Shown: positions 1-7,665, numbered from the stretch's first letter. The stretch: DNA of 13,456 bases from Propionibacteriaceae bacterium (GCA_027346035.1 DAIESZ010000001.1:1-13456); one strand, 5' to 3'. The notes: a model not told the origin generated them from the sequence alone. Translations and numbers: made by a program.

Positions 1-1
1 C

Positions 2-1171
2 ATCGCGTGGTGGATGTCGGGCGATCCGGTGCGCTTCGCCGAGGTGCTGGTCGTGGCCACCCCGTGCCCGCTGCTCATCGCCGCACCGGTCGCGTTCCTC
101 GCAGGGATGAGCCGGGCGGCGAGCAGCGGTGTGATCGTCAAGTCCGGGGGGGTGCTTGAGACCCTCGCCCGGGCCCGCACCGTGGCCCTCGACAAGACCG
201 GCACGATCACGCACGGGCACCCGGTCGTGGCCGCGATCGAACCCGCCGGGGACGCCGACCCCGACGACATCCTGCGCATCGCCGCCGCCGCGGAGATGTT
301 CTCCGCCCACGTGCTGGCGAAGACCGTCGTTCACGCGGCCCACCAGCGCCGGCTGCACATCCCTGCCGCGAGCACCGTCGAAGAGGCCACCGCCGCGGGC
401 ATGACGGCGACCATCCTCGGCCGGCTCAGCGCCGTGGGCAACGCCGCCCACGTGGCCCGCGTCACCGGTCACCAGCCACCCGACGTGGCCGTGCCCCCGG
501 GCCACATCGCGATCCACGTCGGAACCGAGGATCGCTACCTCGGTCGCATCCTGCTGGCCGACGACGTCCGCGCCAACGCGGCCGCGACCCTGCGTGCCCT
601 GCGGCTGCTCGGCGTCGGCTCGGTCACGATGCTCACCGGCGACGCCGCCGGCACCGCCCGGCATGTGGCCGAGCGGATCGGCATCGACGACGTCCGGGCC
701 GGACTCCTGCCGGCCGACAAGGTCGCCCAGGTGGCGGGGCTTGCCTCCCGCCCGGTGGCCATGGTCGGCGACGGGGTGAACGACGCCCCGGTGCTCGCCG
801 CTGCCGACATCGGCATCGCCATGGGGGCCAAGGGGGCCACGGCCGCGAGCGAGTCGGCCGACGTCGTGATCATGCTCGACGACATCGGCCGGGTGGCGAC
901 GAGTATCGCGATCGCCCAGCGAACGGTGCGAGTCGCCCTCCAGGCCATCTGGCTCGGCATCGTGATCAGCGTCGGACTCATGCTGGTCGCCCTGTGGGGA
1001 TTCCTCCCGGCGATCGTCGGCGCGTCGCTGCAGGAGATCGTCGACCTCGCGGCGATCCTGATGGCCCTCCGGGCGGTCCATCCCGGACGCGCCGAACGTG
1101 AACTCACCGACGAACTGAGAGCCCTCGCGCCCCCACGCGACGATCTCACCGCGCTGGTCGACGCCCCGTGA
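2..1171 (+). CDS. Heavy-metal translocating P-type ATPase, C-terminal part (5' end outside window)
   Basis: ATP-driven membrane pump that would move a soft or transition metal out of the cytoplasm. The frame is open to the left edge, so the N-terminal region and first membrane helices are missing. Visible in order: the ion-channel helix with a Cys-Pro-Leu motif (nt 65-73, a variant of the usual CPC), the phosphorylation motif DKTGT (aspartate codon nt 191-193), an N-domain site reading HV (nt 308-313) where most metal pumps have HP, the hinge motif GDGVNDAP (nt 767-790), and two C-terminal helices ending in LQEIVDLAAILMALRA. The CPL and HVL variants seem to occur together in one subgroup whose substrate is not firmly known, so I do not name the metal. 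The stop is followed 6 bases later by a strong hairpin. Family assignment is secure; substrate is not. Confidence 0.93.
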   Translation: MAWWMSGDPVRFAEVLVVATPCPLLIAAPVAFLAGMSRAASSGVIVKSGGVLETLARARTVALDKTGTITHGHPVVAAIEPAGDADPDDILRIAAAAEMFSAHVLAKTVVHAAHQRRLHIPAASTVEEATAAGMTATILGRLSAVGNAAHVARVTGHQPPDVAVPPGHIAIHVGTEDRYLGRILLADDVRANAAATLRALRLLGVGSVTMLTGDAAGTARHVAERIGIDDVRAGLLPADKVAQVAGLASRPVAMVGDGVNDAPVLAAADIGIAMGAKGATAASESADVVIMLDDIGRVATSIAIAQRTVRVALQAIWLGIVISVGLMLVALWGFLPAIVGASLQEIVDLAAILMALRAVHPGRAERELTDELRALAPPRDDLTALVDAP

Positions 1172-1177
1172 GAACCC

Positions 1178-1208
1178 CCCGGGACGCGGCACAGTCCCGC
1201 GTCCCGGG
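1178..1208 (+). terminator. Hairpin terminator of the P-type ATPase gene
   Basis: A perfect 12-bp inverted repeat, CCCGGGACGCGG at 1178-1189 and CCGCGTCCCGGG at 1197-1208, with a 7-base loop, starts 6 bases after the ATPase stop. There is no T-run; GC-rich terminators without a T-tract are common in actinobacteria. Its position argues against starting glgX at the GTG at 1168. Confidence 0.7.
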
Positions 1209-1329
1209 ACCCGGAACCGCGCCCTCATTCGTGGTGGGTGTCTACCATCGCACCGTAGCCACAATGATGCGGTCAGGGATGGATCCGCCCGGTGGCGCAG
1301 ATGTGCTGCGACTGGAAAGGGGTCCGTTC

Positions 1330-3420
1330 ATGACCGACATGGCAGATGGCGCAGTGCGACAGGGGGTTCCGGCGGTCGGCACCGGAACCTCGTACCCGGT
1401 GGGGGCGACGGTGTCGCCCGGAGGCATCAACTTCTGCGTCTACTCCCGCGACGCGACGGGCATCACCCTGGCGCTGTTCGACGACGCGGACGACGAGCGG
1501 CCGACGCGGGAGATCCGCCTCGATCCCGCCACGAACCGCACGGAACACTACTGGCACGTCTTCGTTCCGGGACTGCTCGGCGGGCAGCTGTACGGCTTCT
1601 ACGCGGACGGTCCCCACCGGGCCGAGGCCGGACTGCACTTCGATCCGCAGAAGCTGTTGATCGACCCGTACGCGCGGGGGGTGGTGTTGCCGACCGGGTA
1701 CTCCCGTGACGTCGCCGCCCGTCCGGGTGACGACACGGCGGTGGCCGCGAAGAGCGTCGCCACCGCACCGGAGGCGTACGACTGGGAGGGCGACCGGCCG
1801 CTGAAGCGGGACTTCGACGACAGCATCATCTACGAGTTGCACGTCCGCGGCTTCACCGCACGACCGAACTCCGGCATCACCGAGCCACAACGCGGCACCT
1901 ACGCCGGCCTCATCGAGAAGATCCCCTACCTGCGGTCGTTGGGCGTCACCACCGTGGAACTGATGCCCGTTCAGCAGTTCGATGCCCTGGACGCCCCACC
2001 CGGCCTGGTCAACTACTGGGGATACCAGCCGATGGCGCTATTCGCGCCCCACAGCGGCTACAGTTCCCGCCCCGACCCGCTGGGCCCATTCGACGAGTTC
2101 CGGGATCTGGTCAAGGCGATGCACCGGGCGGGAATCGAGGTGATCCTCGACGTCGTCTTCAACCACACCGCCGAAGGAGGCGTGACTGGTCCGACGCAGT
2201 CACTGCGCGGCCTCGACAACCTGACCTACTACATGGTCGACCCGGCCGCCCCGGGAACCTACGACGACTACACCGGCACCGGGAACACGATCAACGCCAA
2301 CGAGACGATCGTGCGCCGGATGATCCTCGACTGCCTGAGGCACTGGGTCCAGCACATCCACGTCGACGGCTTACGCTTCGACCTGGCCGCGGTGCTCTCC
2401 CGCGGCGAGGACGGGACGCCGCTGAAGGACCCGCCGATCCTGTGGGACATCGACACCGAACCCGTCCTCGCCGGTACGAAGATCATCGCCGAGGCCTGGG
2501 ACGCTGCGGGCCTGTACGAGGTGACCACCTTCGCGGGCAACCGGTGGGCCGTGTGGAACGGGCGGTACCGCGACACCGTGCGACGCTTCATCAAGGGTGA
2601 CTCCGGCCAGGCGGCCGGCTTCGCCGACTGCCTGATGGGCAGCGCTCAGCTGTTCCACCAGCCACACCGGGACCCGACCCGCAGCATCAACTTCGTGACC
2701 ACCCACGACGGGTTCACCCTCAACGACCTCGTCAGCTACAACGCCAAGCAAAACCTGGCCAACGGGGAGGGCGACCGCGACGGGGCCGACTCCAACGACA
2801 GCTGGAACTGCGGGGCAGAGGGGCCCACCGACGATCCGGCGATCAACCGCCTGCGGCTGCGGCAGATCAAGAACTTCCTCACCGTGCTGATGGTGTCCCA
2901 GGGCCGGCCGATGCTCTTGATGGGCGACGAGGTGCGCCGCACCCAGGAGGGCAACAACACCGCCTACTGCCACGACGACACCACCAGTTGGTACGACTGG
3001 GACCAGGTCGACCGCGAGGGCGACCTGCTGCGTTTCGTCCGGGAATTCCTGGAGTTCCGCAAGGGATCGCGTCTGTTCACCGATCGATCGTTCTGGGGCC
3101 AGCCCGACAGTGCCGGCGTCTCCTGGCACGGAGTGGAGTTGGACCGTCCCGATTTCGGAGAGGATTCCCACTCCCTCGCCCTGGAACTCAGCCATCCGGA
3201 GGCGGAGCATCTGCACGTCATCGTCAACGCGTTCTGGCAGCCCCTCGACTTCGCGCTGCCCGACCTGCCCGACGGGCAGGGGTGGCGGATCCTCGTCGAC
3301 ACCGACCGGCCCTCCCCCGACGACTTCTGCACCCCCCCGGCGCCCCTGCCCGCATCCACGACCAGGTACCGCGCAGAACCGAGATCGACGGTGATCCTGA
3401 CGGCGGGACCGGTGATCTAG
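1330..3420 (+). CDS. glgX: Glycogen debranching enzyme GlgX (isoamylase-type, GH13)
   Basis: Cytoplasmic enzyme that hydrolyses alpha-1,6 branches of glycogen limit dextrins, releasing short maltooligosaccharides. The 696-residue protein has the usual GlgX length. An N-terminal CBM48-like beta domain (about residues 15-110, beginning YPVGATVSPGGINFCVYS) is followed by the GH13 barrel with its four conserved regions: DVVFNH (274-279), GLRFD with nucleophile Asp351, the acid/base Glu388 in IAEAWD, and HDGF with Asp460. A C-terminal beta domain runs to residue 696. I chose ATG 1330 because a GGAAAGG purine stretch lies about 9 bases upstream and the CBM48 domain starts shortly after it; the longer frame from GTG 1168 would read through the ATPase terminator. 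No other glycogen or trehalose gene is adjacent. Leu348 is encoded by TTA, a rare codon in such a genome. Confidence 0.96.
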   Translation: MTDMADGAVRQGVPAVGTGTSYPVGATVSPGGINFCVYSRDATGITLALFDDADDERPTREIRLDPATNRTEHYWHVFVPGLLGGQLYGFYADGPHRAEAGLHFDPQKLLIDPYARGVVLPTGYSRDVAARPGDDTAVAAKSVATAPEAYDWEGDRPLKRDFDDSIIYELHVRGFTARPNSGITEPQRGTYAGLIEKIPYLRSLGVTTVELMPVQQFDALDAPPGLVNYWGYQPMALFAPHSGYSSRPDPLGPFDEFRDLVKAMHRAGIEVILDVVFNHTAEGGVTGPTQSLRGLDNLTYYMVDPAAPGTYDDYTGTGNTINANETIVRRMILDCLRHWVQHIHVDGLRFDLAAVLSRGEDGTPLKDPPILWDIDTEPVLAGTKIIAEAWDAAGLYEVTTFAGNRWAVWNGRYRDTVRRFIKGDSGQAAGFADCLMGSAQLFHQPHRDPTRSINFVTTHDGFTLNDLVSYNAKQNLANGEGDRDGADSNDSWNCGAEGPTDDPAINRLRLRQIKNFLTVLMVSQGRPMLLMGDEVRRTQEGNNTAYCHDDTTSWYDWDQVDREGDLLRFVREFLEFRKGSRLFTDRSFWGQPDSAGVSWHGVELDRPDFGEDSHSLALELSHPEAEHLHVIVNAFWQPLDFALPDLPDGQGWRILVDTDRPSPDDFCTPPAPLPASTTRYRAEPRSTVILTAGPVI

Positions 3421-3421
3421 G

Positions 3422-3446
3422 TTCCCGCTGGCGGCCGGCCCGGGAA
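3422..3446 (+). terminator. Possible glgX terminator hairpin
   Basis: TTCCCG (3422-3427) and CGGGAA (3441-3446) can pair, with a further GGC/GCC pairing inside, starting 2 bases after the glgX stop. No T-run. The stem is short, so this is moderate support only. Confidence 0.4.
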
Positions 3447-3605
3447 TGCGGCCGACAATGGCGTGGCCACCGTGGCGTGGGCGGGGGTCGGGGCGACTGG
3501 ACGTCGGGCATCTTCGTACCATCTCGCCCAGCCAGATGGTGATTCCAACTTCCCCCCTCTATGAATGAGCGTTAGCCTGAGCACGGCGATCAGCCGGAGA
3601 TTTCT

Positions 3606-3612
3606 AGGAGGT
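3606..3612 (+). promoter_or_regulatory. Near-perfect ribosome binding site of the SGNH hydrolase gene
   Basis: AGGAGGT lies 4 bases before the ATG at 3617, close to a full anti-Shine-Dalgarno complement. It fixes the start codon. It is among the strongest ribosome binding sites in the window and suggests efficient translation of the exported enzyme. Confidence 0.8.
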
Positions 3613-3616
3613 CATC

Positions 3617-4564
3617 ATGAGGCGTCGTATTGTTCCAATTCTCAGTTCCGTGGTCCTGGGGCTGGCCACTGCCCTTGTTCCAGCCGCGTCGGCCCATGCC
3701 GCGTCCTACGACCGGGACGCCCGGCCCGAGGCCTCCGTCGACATGCACCGGTCGGCCTGGACCCGGCCGGCCGACTATGTCGCGTTGGGCGACTCGTACG
3801 CCGCGGGGTACGGACTCCCCAGCATGAGCGGCACGGCGGCGCAATTATGCGCGCGCTCGTCGGAGGCCTACCCCGAGTTGGTCGCTACGGCTGAGCGAAC
3901 CGCTCGCTCGTTCGACTTCGCCGCGTGCTCGGGAGCCATCACCACCGACATCGTCAAGCCCCAGGCGCTCTACGGAGGCGCCACCGCTGCACCGCAGGAA
4001 GACTCGCTGTCGCGGTGGACACGTGTGGTCACCCTGACGATCGGCGGCAACGACGTCGGCTTCGGGGACGCTGCCCACTGCCTGGTGGACACCACCGACC
4101 CGAACTGCGCCGCCCTGCCCGCCAGGATCCAGTCCGCACTCACGGCGCTGGCCGTCCCTGACGCGCACTCGTCCGGCATCTCGATCCCCGATCCGATCTC
4201 GGGCACGACCGTCGTCGTCACCCCGCTCGCGACGATCTTCGCCGACATCCACCGGCGCTCGCCGCACGCGCAGATCTTCGTGTCGAACTACCCGGTCCTG
4301 CTCGCCAACTGCCCGGGCGCCCAAGCCGACAACGCGGTCAACATGGCACTCAACACCGTCCTCGCGGGCGCCGTGGACGCCGCCAGCCCGATGGTGCACC
4401 TCGTCGACGCGGCCTCGGCCTTTGACGGACACAGCGTGTGCTCGGCAACGCCGTGGATCAGCTCGACGACCCTGCACCCCACGGCAGCCGGCCAGGCCGC
4501 CTTCGCGACGGCCTTCGAGCAGCAGATCGGAGCGGTGGAGCGTCAGCGCCCGGAACACGACTGA
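3617..4564 (+). CDS. Secreted SGNH/GDSL-family esterase or lipase
   Basis: Exported serine hydrolase, probably an esterase or lipase acting on lipids or acylated polymers outside the cell. The 315-residue precursor has a Sec signal peptide: a MRRR basic start, a hydrophobic stretch and a likely AHA/A cleavage after residue 28. SGNH blocks are clear: GDSYAAG with nucleophile Ser60, the oxyanion glycine near ACSGA (103-107), TIGGND (141-146) with Asn145, and LHPTAAGQ with catalytic His287. The usual Asp three residues before the His is Thr284, so this may be a Ser-His dyad as described for some Streptomyces esterases. Six cysteines (78, 104, 155, 164, 232, 275) would pair as three disulfides, fitting an exported enzyme. 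Leu77 is a TTA codon. The natural substrate cannot be read from the sequence. Confidence 0.9.
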   Translation: MRRRIVPILSSVVLGLATALVPAASAHAASYDRDARPEASVDMHRSAWTRPADYVALGDSYAAGYGLPSMSGTAAQLCARSSEAYPELVATAERTARSFDFAACSGAITTDIVKPQALYGGATAAPQEDSLSRWTRVVTLTIGGNDVGFGDAAHCLVDTTDPNCAALPARIQSALTALAVPDAHSSGISIPDPISGTTVVVTPLATIFADIHRRSPHAQIFVSNYPVLLANCPGAQADNAVNMALNTVLAGAVDAASPMVHLVDAASAFDGHSVCSATPWISSTTLHPTAAGQAAFATAFEQQIGAVERQRPEHD

Positions 4565-4580
4565 TCACCAGGCGTCACGG

Positions 4581-4607
4581 GGCGGGCCGGTTGTGAACCG
4601 ACCCGCC
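4581..4607. terminator. Bidirectional terminator between converging SGNH and CDF genes
   Basis: GGCGGGCCGGTT (4581-4592) and AACCGACCCGCC (4596-4607) form a 12-bp stem with one mismatch and a GTG loop. It lies 16 bases after the SGNH hydrolase stop and 23 bases beyond the end of the CDF gene on the other strand, so it could end transcription from both sides. Confidence 0.75.
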
Positions 4608-4630
4608 TCCACCGCGTCCGGACCACGACG

Positions 4631-5551
4631 TCAGGCGTGAGTGCGGAACTCGTGCTCGGCGTGGCGAGGTGACTCGAACTGGATCGTCGAGTGGATGACG
4701 TCGAAGTCGCTGTCGAGGCAGCCCTGGACCTCGTCGAGCAGCGAGGTGAGGTGACCGTCGAGGAAGCAGGTGTCGTCGACGATCACGTGAACGCTCACCA
4801 CGGGCAGCCCGGTGGCCACGAGGCTCGCGTGCAGGTCGTGCACGTCGTGAACGTGCTCGACGTCAAGGATCCGCCGCCGGACACTACCGAGGTCGAGCCC
4901 CTTGGGCGTCGACTCGAGCAGCACGTCGACCGCCTCACGCAGCAGGCGGATCGTGCGGGGGATGATCAGCACGCCGATGATCAGTGACGCGACGGCGTCC
5001 GCCCGCAGCCAGCCGGTGGTGGCGATGACCGCCGCGGCGACCAGCACCGCGACCGATCCCAGGGCGTCGTTGAGCACCTCGAGGAACGCGGCGCGCAGGT
5101 TCATGCTGGCCCCCCGGCCGCCGACCAGCACGATCAAGCCGACGATGTTGCCGACGAGTCCGACCACCCCGAACACCAACATGACCCCGGAGGTCACCTC
5201 GGGCGGCGCGACCAGCCTCCGGACCCCCTGGACCAGCACGAATACCCCCACGGCCAGCAGGACCGCGGCCTGGGTCGCCGCCCCGAGCACCTCGGCGCGC
5301 CGATAGCCCCACGTGCGCGCGGCGGTCGCCGGTCGCCGTGAAAGCACCGCCGCGACCAGCCCGAGGATCAGCCCGGCCACGTCGGTGAGCATGTGAGCGG
5401 CGTCCGCGAGCAGCGCGAGGCTGCCTGACATCAGGGCGCCGACGACCTCGACGGCGAGCACGACGACGGTGATTCCCAGCACGATCGCCAGGCGTCCCCG
5501 GTGGTCGGCCAGTTCGGCCGCTCCGTGGGAATGGTCGTGATCACCGCTCAT
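4631..5551 (-). CDS. Cation diffusion facilitator (CDF) family metal efflux transporter
   Basis: Proton-coupled inner-membrane exporter of divalent metals, probably Zn or Cd. The 306-residue protein has a short His-rich N-terminus (DHDHSH), six predicted membrane helices and a cytoplasmic C-terminal domain. The TM2 metal site is H53-xxx-D57 (AHMLTD). In TM5 the expected His is Glu158, giving E158-xxx-D162 (LEVLNDALGS). I recall this form from actinobacterial CzcD-like proteins, and it may shift metal preference. I start at ATG 5551, preceded by GGGGAGGTG about 5 bases upstream; longer in-frame starts lie inside the repressor gene and lack support. The start overlaps the end of the ArsR gene by 11 bases, so the two are very likely translationally coupled. 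Control by that metal sensor is inferred from this arrangement. Confidence 0.93.
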   Translation of the reverse strand: MSGDHDHSHGAAELADHRGRLAIVLGITVVVLAVEVVGALMSGSLALLADAAHMLTDVAGLILGLVAAVLSRRPATAARTWGYRRAEVLGAATQAAVLLAVGVFVLVQGVRRLVAPPEVTSGVMLVFGVVGLVGNIVGLIVLVGGRGASMNLRAAFLEVLNDALGSVAVLVAAAVIATTGWLRADAVASLIIGVLIIPRTIRLLREAVDVLLESTPKGLDLGSVRRRILDVEHVHDVHDLHASLVATGLPVVSVHVIVDDTCFLDGHLTSLLDEVQGCLDSDFDVIHSTIQFESPRHAEHEFRTHA

Positions 5552-5933
5552 GGCGCACCTCCCCACGGCCCGCGGAGCCGAGCCGCGGACAGGCGACGAC
5601 GGCGTCACCAGTGAGCCCGAGCAGCCGTTCGGCGGCCGACAACAGGTCCATCGTCGCGTCCGGGTGCGCGAGCGAGTACACGGAGGCGCGGCCCTCGGCC
5701 CGCACCGTCACGATGCCGCAGTCGAGCAGGCACGCGAGGTGCCGGCTGACCGTCGACTGCGCCAGCCCGACGTGCCGGGTGAGGTCGACGACCCGGTGCT
5801 CCCCGAGCGCCAGATGCTGCACGATCGTCAACCGCGAGCGGTCACCGAACCCGTGGAACAGGCACGCGGCGGCCTCCATCGCGGGGACCTCACCGGCGGG
5901 CGGTGGAGCGGTTCGGATTCCTTTCATCGCCAT
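5541..5933 (-). CDS. ArsR-family metal-sensing repressor, CmtR-type
   Basis: Dimeric winged-helix repressor expected to leave its operator when it binds a toxic metal. The HTH spans about residues 45-75 (QSTVSRHLACLLDCGIV) with the wing at EGRASVYSL. Cys68 and Cys72 lie in the recognition helix (ACLLDCG) and Cys115 sits near the C-terminus (VVACPR). This matches the three cysteine ligands of the mycobacterial Cd/Pb sensor CmtR, so Cd or Pb sensing is a reasonable inference. The ATG at 5933 has no Shine-Dalgarno but lies 6 bases after a TAACAT -10-like box, as in leaderless actinobacterial genes. An internal ATG at 5879 has GAGGT 7 bases upstream and would give 112 residues, so the start is uncertain. 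The gene overlaps the CDF pump gene and lies 18 bases after the YnfA gene. Confidence 0.92.
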   Translation of the reverse strand: MAMKGIRTAPPPAGEVPAMEAAACLFHGFGDRSRLTIVQHLALGEHRVVDLTRHVGLAQSTVSRHLACLLDCGIVTVRAEGRASVYSLAHPDATMDLLSAAERLLGLTGDAVVACPRLGSAGRGEVRHER

Positions 5934-5939
5934 GGAGCG

Positions 5940-5945
5940 ATGTTA
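5940..5945 (-). promoter_or_regulatory. Putative -10 box for a leaderless arsR-CDF transcript
   Basis: On the minus strand TAACAT is followed by 6 bases and then the ATG at 5933. This fits the TANNNT box and spacing typical of leaderless actinobacterial promoters, and the AT-rich patch around it stands out locally. No good -35 box or dyad operator is evident. Confidence 0.4.
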
Positions 5946-5951
5946 TCGCGT

Positions 5952-6287
5952 TTATGCACCTCGGGGTGCGTACATGATCACGCCGACCCCGACCAGGCAG
6001 ATCAGTGCGCCGATGATGTCGTAGCGATCGGGCCGGTAGCCGTCGACGATCGCCGCCCACACGAGGGACGCCGCGACGAACACCCCGCCGTAGGCGGCGA
6101 GGATCCGGCCGAAGTGGGCGTCCGGCTGCAGCGTCGTGATGACCCCGTAGAGACCGAGCACGACCACGCCCGACCCGATCCACAGCGTTCCCTTGTGCTC
6201 GCGCAACCCCTGCCAGACCAGCCACGAGCCGCCGATCTCGGCGAGCGCCGAGGCGAGGAACACGGCGATGGACTCCACGGTGCGCAC
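5952..6287 (-). CDS. YnfA-family (UPF0060) small membrane protein
   Basis: Small inner-membrane protein of 111 residues with four predicted helices, related to the small multidrug resistance fold. YnfA itself has been described as an efflux transporter; the substrate here is unknown. The family pattern is strong: [17 protein letters not shown] near the N-terminus, then [17 protein letters not shown], the [14 protein letters not shown] loop and the C-terminal MYAPRG. I start at GTG 6287, which has AGAGAGG 6-7 bases upstream and places the start just before helix 1; the longer frame upstream would overlap the MFS gene without family resemblance. It lies 28 bases after the MFS stop and 18 bases before the ArsR start, so it probably belongs to the MFS transcript, with read-through into arsR-CDF possible. 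Confidence 0.92.
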   Translation of the reverse strand: MRTVESIAVFLASALAEIGGSWLVWQGLREHKGTLWIGSGVVVLGLYGVITTLQPDAHFGRILAAYGGVFVAASLVWAAIVDGYRPDRYDIIGALICLVGVGVIMYAPRGA

Positions 6288-6315
6288 GAGTTGCCTCTCT
6301 GGTGATGGTCGAAGT

Positions 6316-7593
6316 TCACGACGTCGGGCCGCCGGGACGGTGCTCGGTGATCCACCGGGCGGCGAGCAGTCCCGACACGGCGGTGAGTGCGGCCCCGGCG
6401 ACGACGGTGGCATCCAGTCCGAGCGTCTCGGCGAGGATACCGGCCACGAACGCACCGGCGGCGTACCCGAAGTCACGCCAGAACCGGTAGGTGCCCAGTG
6501 CCTTCGCGCGCCAACCGGGATGCGCGTGGTCGGACACCGAGGCGATGAGGGCCGGATAGACCATCGCCGTTCCCACCCCGAGCACCACCGCTGAGGTGAC
6601 CCCCGCGACCAGCGGCCAGCGCAGCAGCCCGAGCGCCAGAACGAAGGCTGCCGCCTGGGTCATCATGCCACCGACGATGAGCGGCTTGCGGCCGACCCGA
6701 TCGGCGAGGTGACCCGTCCAGGTCTGGCCGACGCCCCACAGGAGGGGATAGATCCCCTTGATCAGCCCGATGGCCGCCAGGCCCAACCCGTGGTCGGTGA
6801 ACAGCAGCGGGAAGACACCCCAGGTGAGGCCGTCGTTGAGGTTGTTGACCATGCCCGCCTGGCTCGCGCCGCGCAGCGAGCGGTGGGTCCAACTGGTGCG
6901 GACGAAGATCGTCGAGAGTGTCGCATCGTCTGCCGCGAGCGAGGGCGCGAGGTGCCGCGACAGTTCCAGCGCCACGTGTGCCCCGGTGTCGCGCACGAGC
7001 AGCGACAGGCCCAGCCCCGCGACGATGAACACGACCCCGATGAGTTCGGGGACCGGACGCAGCCCGTACGAGGTGGCGAGATAGCCCGAGACGAGCGCGG
7101 TGACACCCACAGCCCCGTAGCCGGCGGCCTCGTTGAGCCCGGTGGCCAGGCCGCGTCGAGCCGGGCCCACGAGGTCGATCTTCATGTTGACGGTCATCGA
7201 CCAGGCGAGGCCCTGGTTGAGGCCGAGCAGCACGTTCGCCGCGATGATCCACGCCCACGATGGGGCCCAGGCGAGCATGAATGGCACGGGGACGCCGGCG
7301 AGCCATCCGGTGAGCAACAACTGCCGCCGCGTGAAGCGCGCGGTGAGCGCCCCCGCGGCGAGGTTGGTGAAGGCCTTGGTGAGGCCGAACGCGATGATGA
7401 ACGAGAACACCACGAGGTCGTTGCGCAGTCCAAACACTTCGGGACCGAGCAGCGGAACCGTGGTGCGCTCAAGCCCGACGAGGCCCCCGACGCACATGTT
7501 GACGACAATCAGCAGGGTGAACTGGAGCCAGTTGTCCCGCAGCCCCAGCTCGACCGGCGCCGCGCCGTACGACCGACCCTCAACAACATTCAT
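6316..7593 (-). CDS. Major facilitator superfamily transporter
   Basis: Polytopic membrane carrier of 425 residues with about 12 hydrophobic segments in two halves, the normal MFS size. The inter-helix loop [16 protein letters not shown] (about residues 290-305) is the classical MFS loop motif, and [11 protein letters not shown] lies in the first half. I start at ATG 7593, with AGAGGTC about 9 bases upstream. The frame stays open upstream through the ArsR-rhodanese gene, but that stretch is antisense and unlike a transporter. The gene is divergent from the ArsR-rhodanese regulator across a 72-base gap containing a dyad, which suggests control by that regulator. The substrate is unknown; a link to toxic sulfur species, arsenic or another thiol-reactive compound would be guesswork from the regulator type. 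Confidence 0.9.
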   Translation of the reverse strand: MNVVEGRSYGAAPVELGLRDNWLQFTLLIVVNMCVGGLVGLERTTVPLLGPEVFGLRNDLVVFSFIIAFGLTKAFTNLAAGALTARFTRRQLLLTGWLAGVPVPFMLAWAPSWAWIIAANVLLGLNQGLAWSMTVNMKIDLVGPARRGLATGLNEAAGYGAVGVTALVSGYLATSYGLRPVPELIGVVFIVAGLGLSLLVRDTGAHVALELSRHLAPSLAADDATLSTIFVRTSWTHRSLRGASQAGMVNNLNDGLTWGVFPLLFTDHGLGLAAIGLIKGIYPLLWGVGQTWTGHLADRVGRKPLIVGGMMTQAAAFVLALGLLRWPLVAGVTSAVVLGVGTAMVYPALIASVSDHAHPGWRAKALGTYRFWRDFGYAAGAFVAGILAETLGLDATVVAGAALTAVSGLLAARWITEHRPGGPTS

Positions 7594-7634
7594 GGCATCA
7601 GACCTCTGGCATCGGCTGCAGGACCCATTAGTTA

Positions 7635-7662
7635 CTATCTTCCATAGAACATTGGAGGATAG
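7635..7662. promoter_or_regulatory. Dyad operator in the MFS / ArsR-rhodanese intergenic region
   Basis: CTATCTTCCA (7635-7644) and TGGAGGATAG (7653-7662) form a 10-bp inverted repeat with one mismatch and an 8-base spacer. It is the main symmetric element in the 72-base gap between the divergent genes. Its right arm contains the GGAGG ribosome binding site of the regulator gene, so binding there would block its own translation start region as well as transcription. Size and position fit a winged-helix dimer site; the binding protein is inferred to be the adjacent ArsR-rhodanese. Confidence 0.7.
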
Positions 7663-7665
7663 CTC

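Noticed and set aside
1168..1329. N-terminal extension of GlgX from GTG 1168, overlapping the ATPase stop
   Set aside because: It would translate through a perfect 12-bp terminator hairpin, adds sequence unlike GlgX, and ATG 1330 has its own ribosome binding site.
2371..3522. 383-codon minus-strand frame opposite glgX
   Set aside because: It is a mirror of glgX codon bias with no family resemblance and no ribosome binding site.
5955..5974. Short inverted repeat GCACC-TCGG-GGTGC as a terminator after the YnfA gene
   Set aside because: The stem is only 5 bp and lies inside the YnfA coding end; too weak to call.
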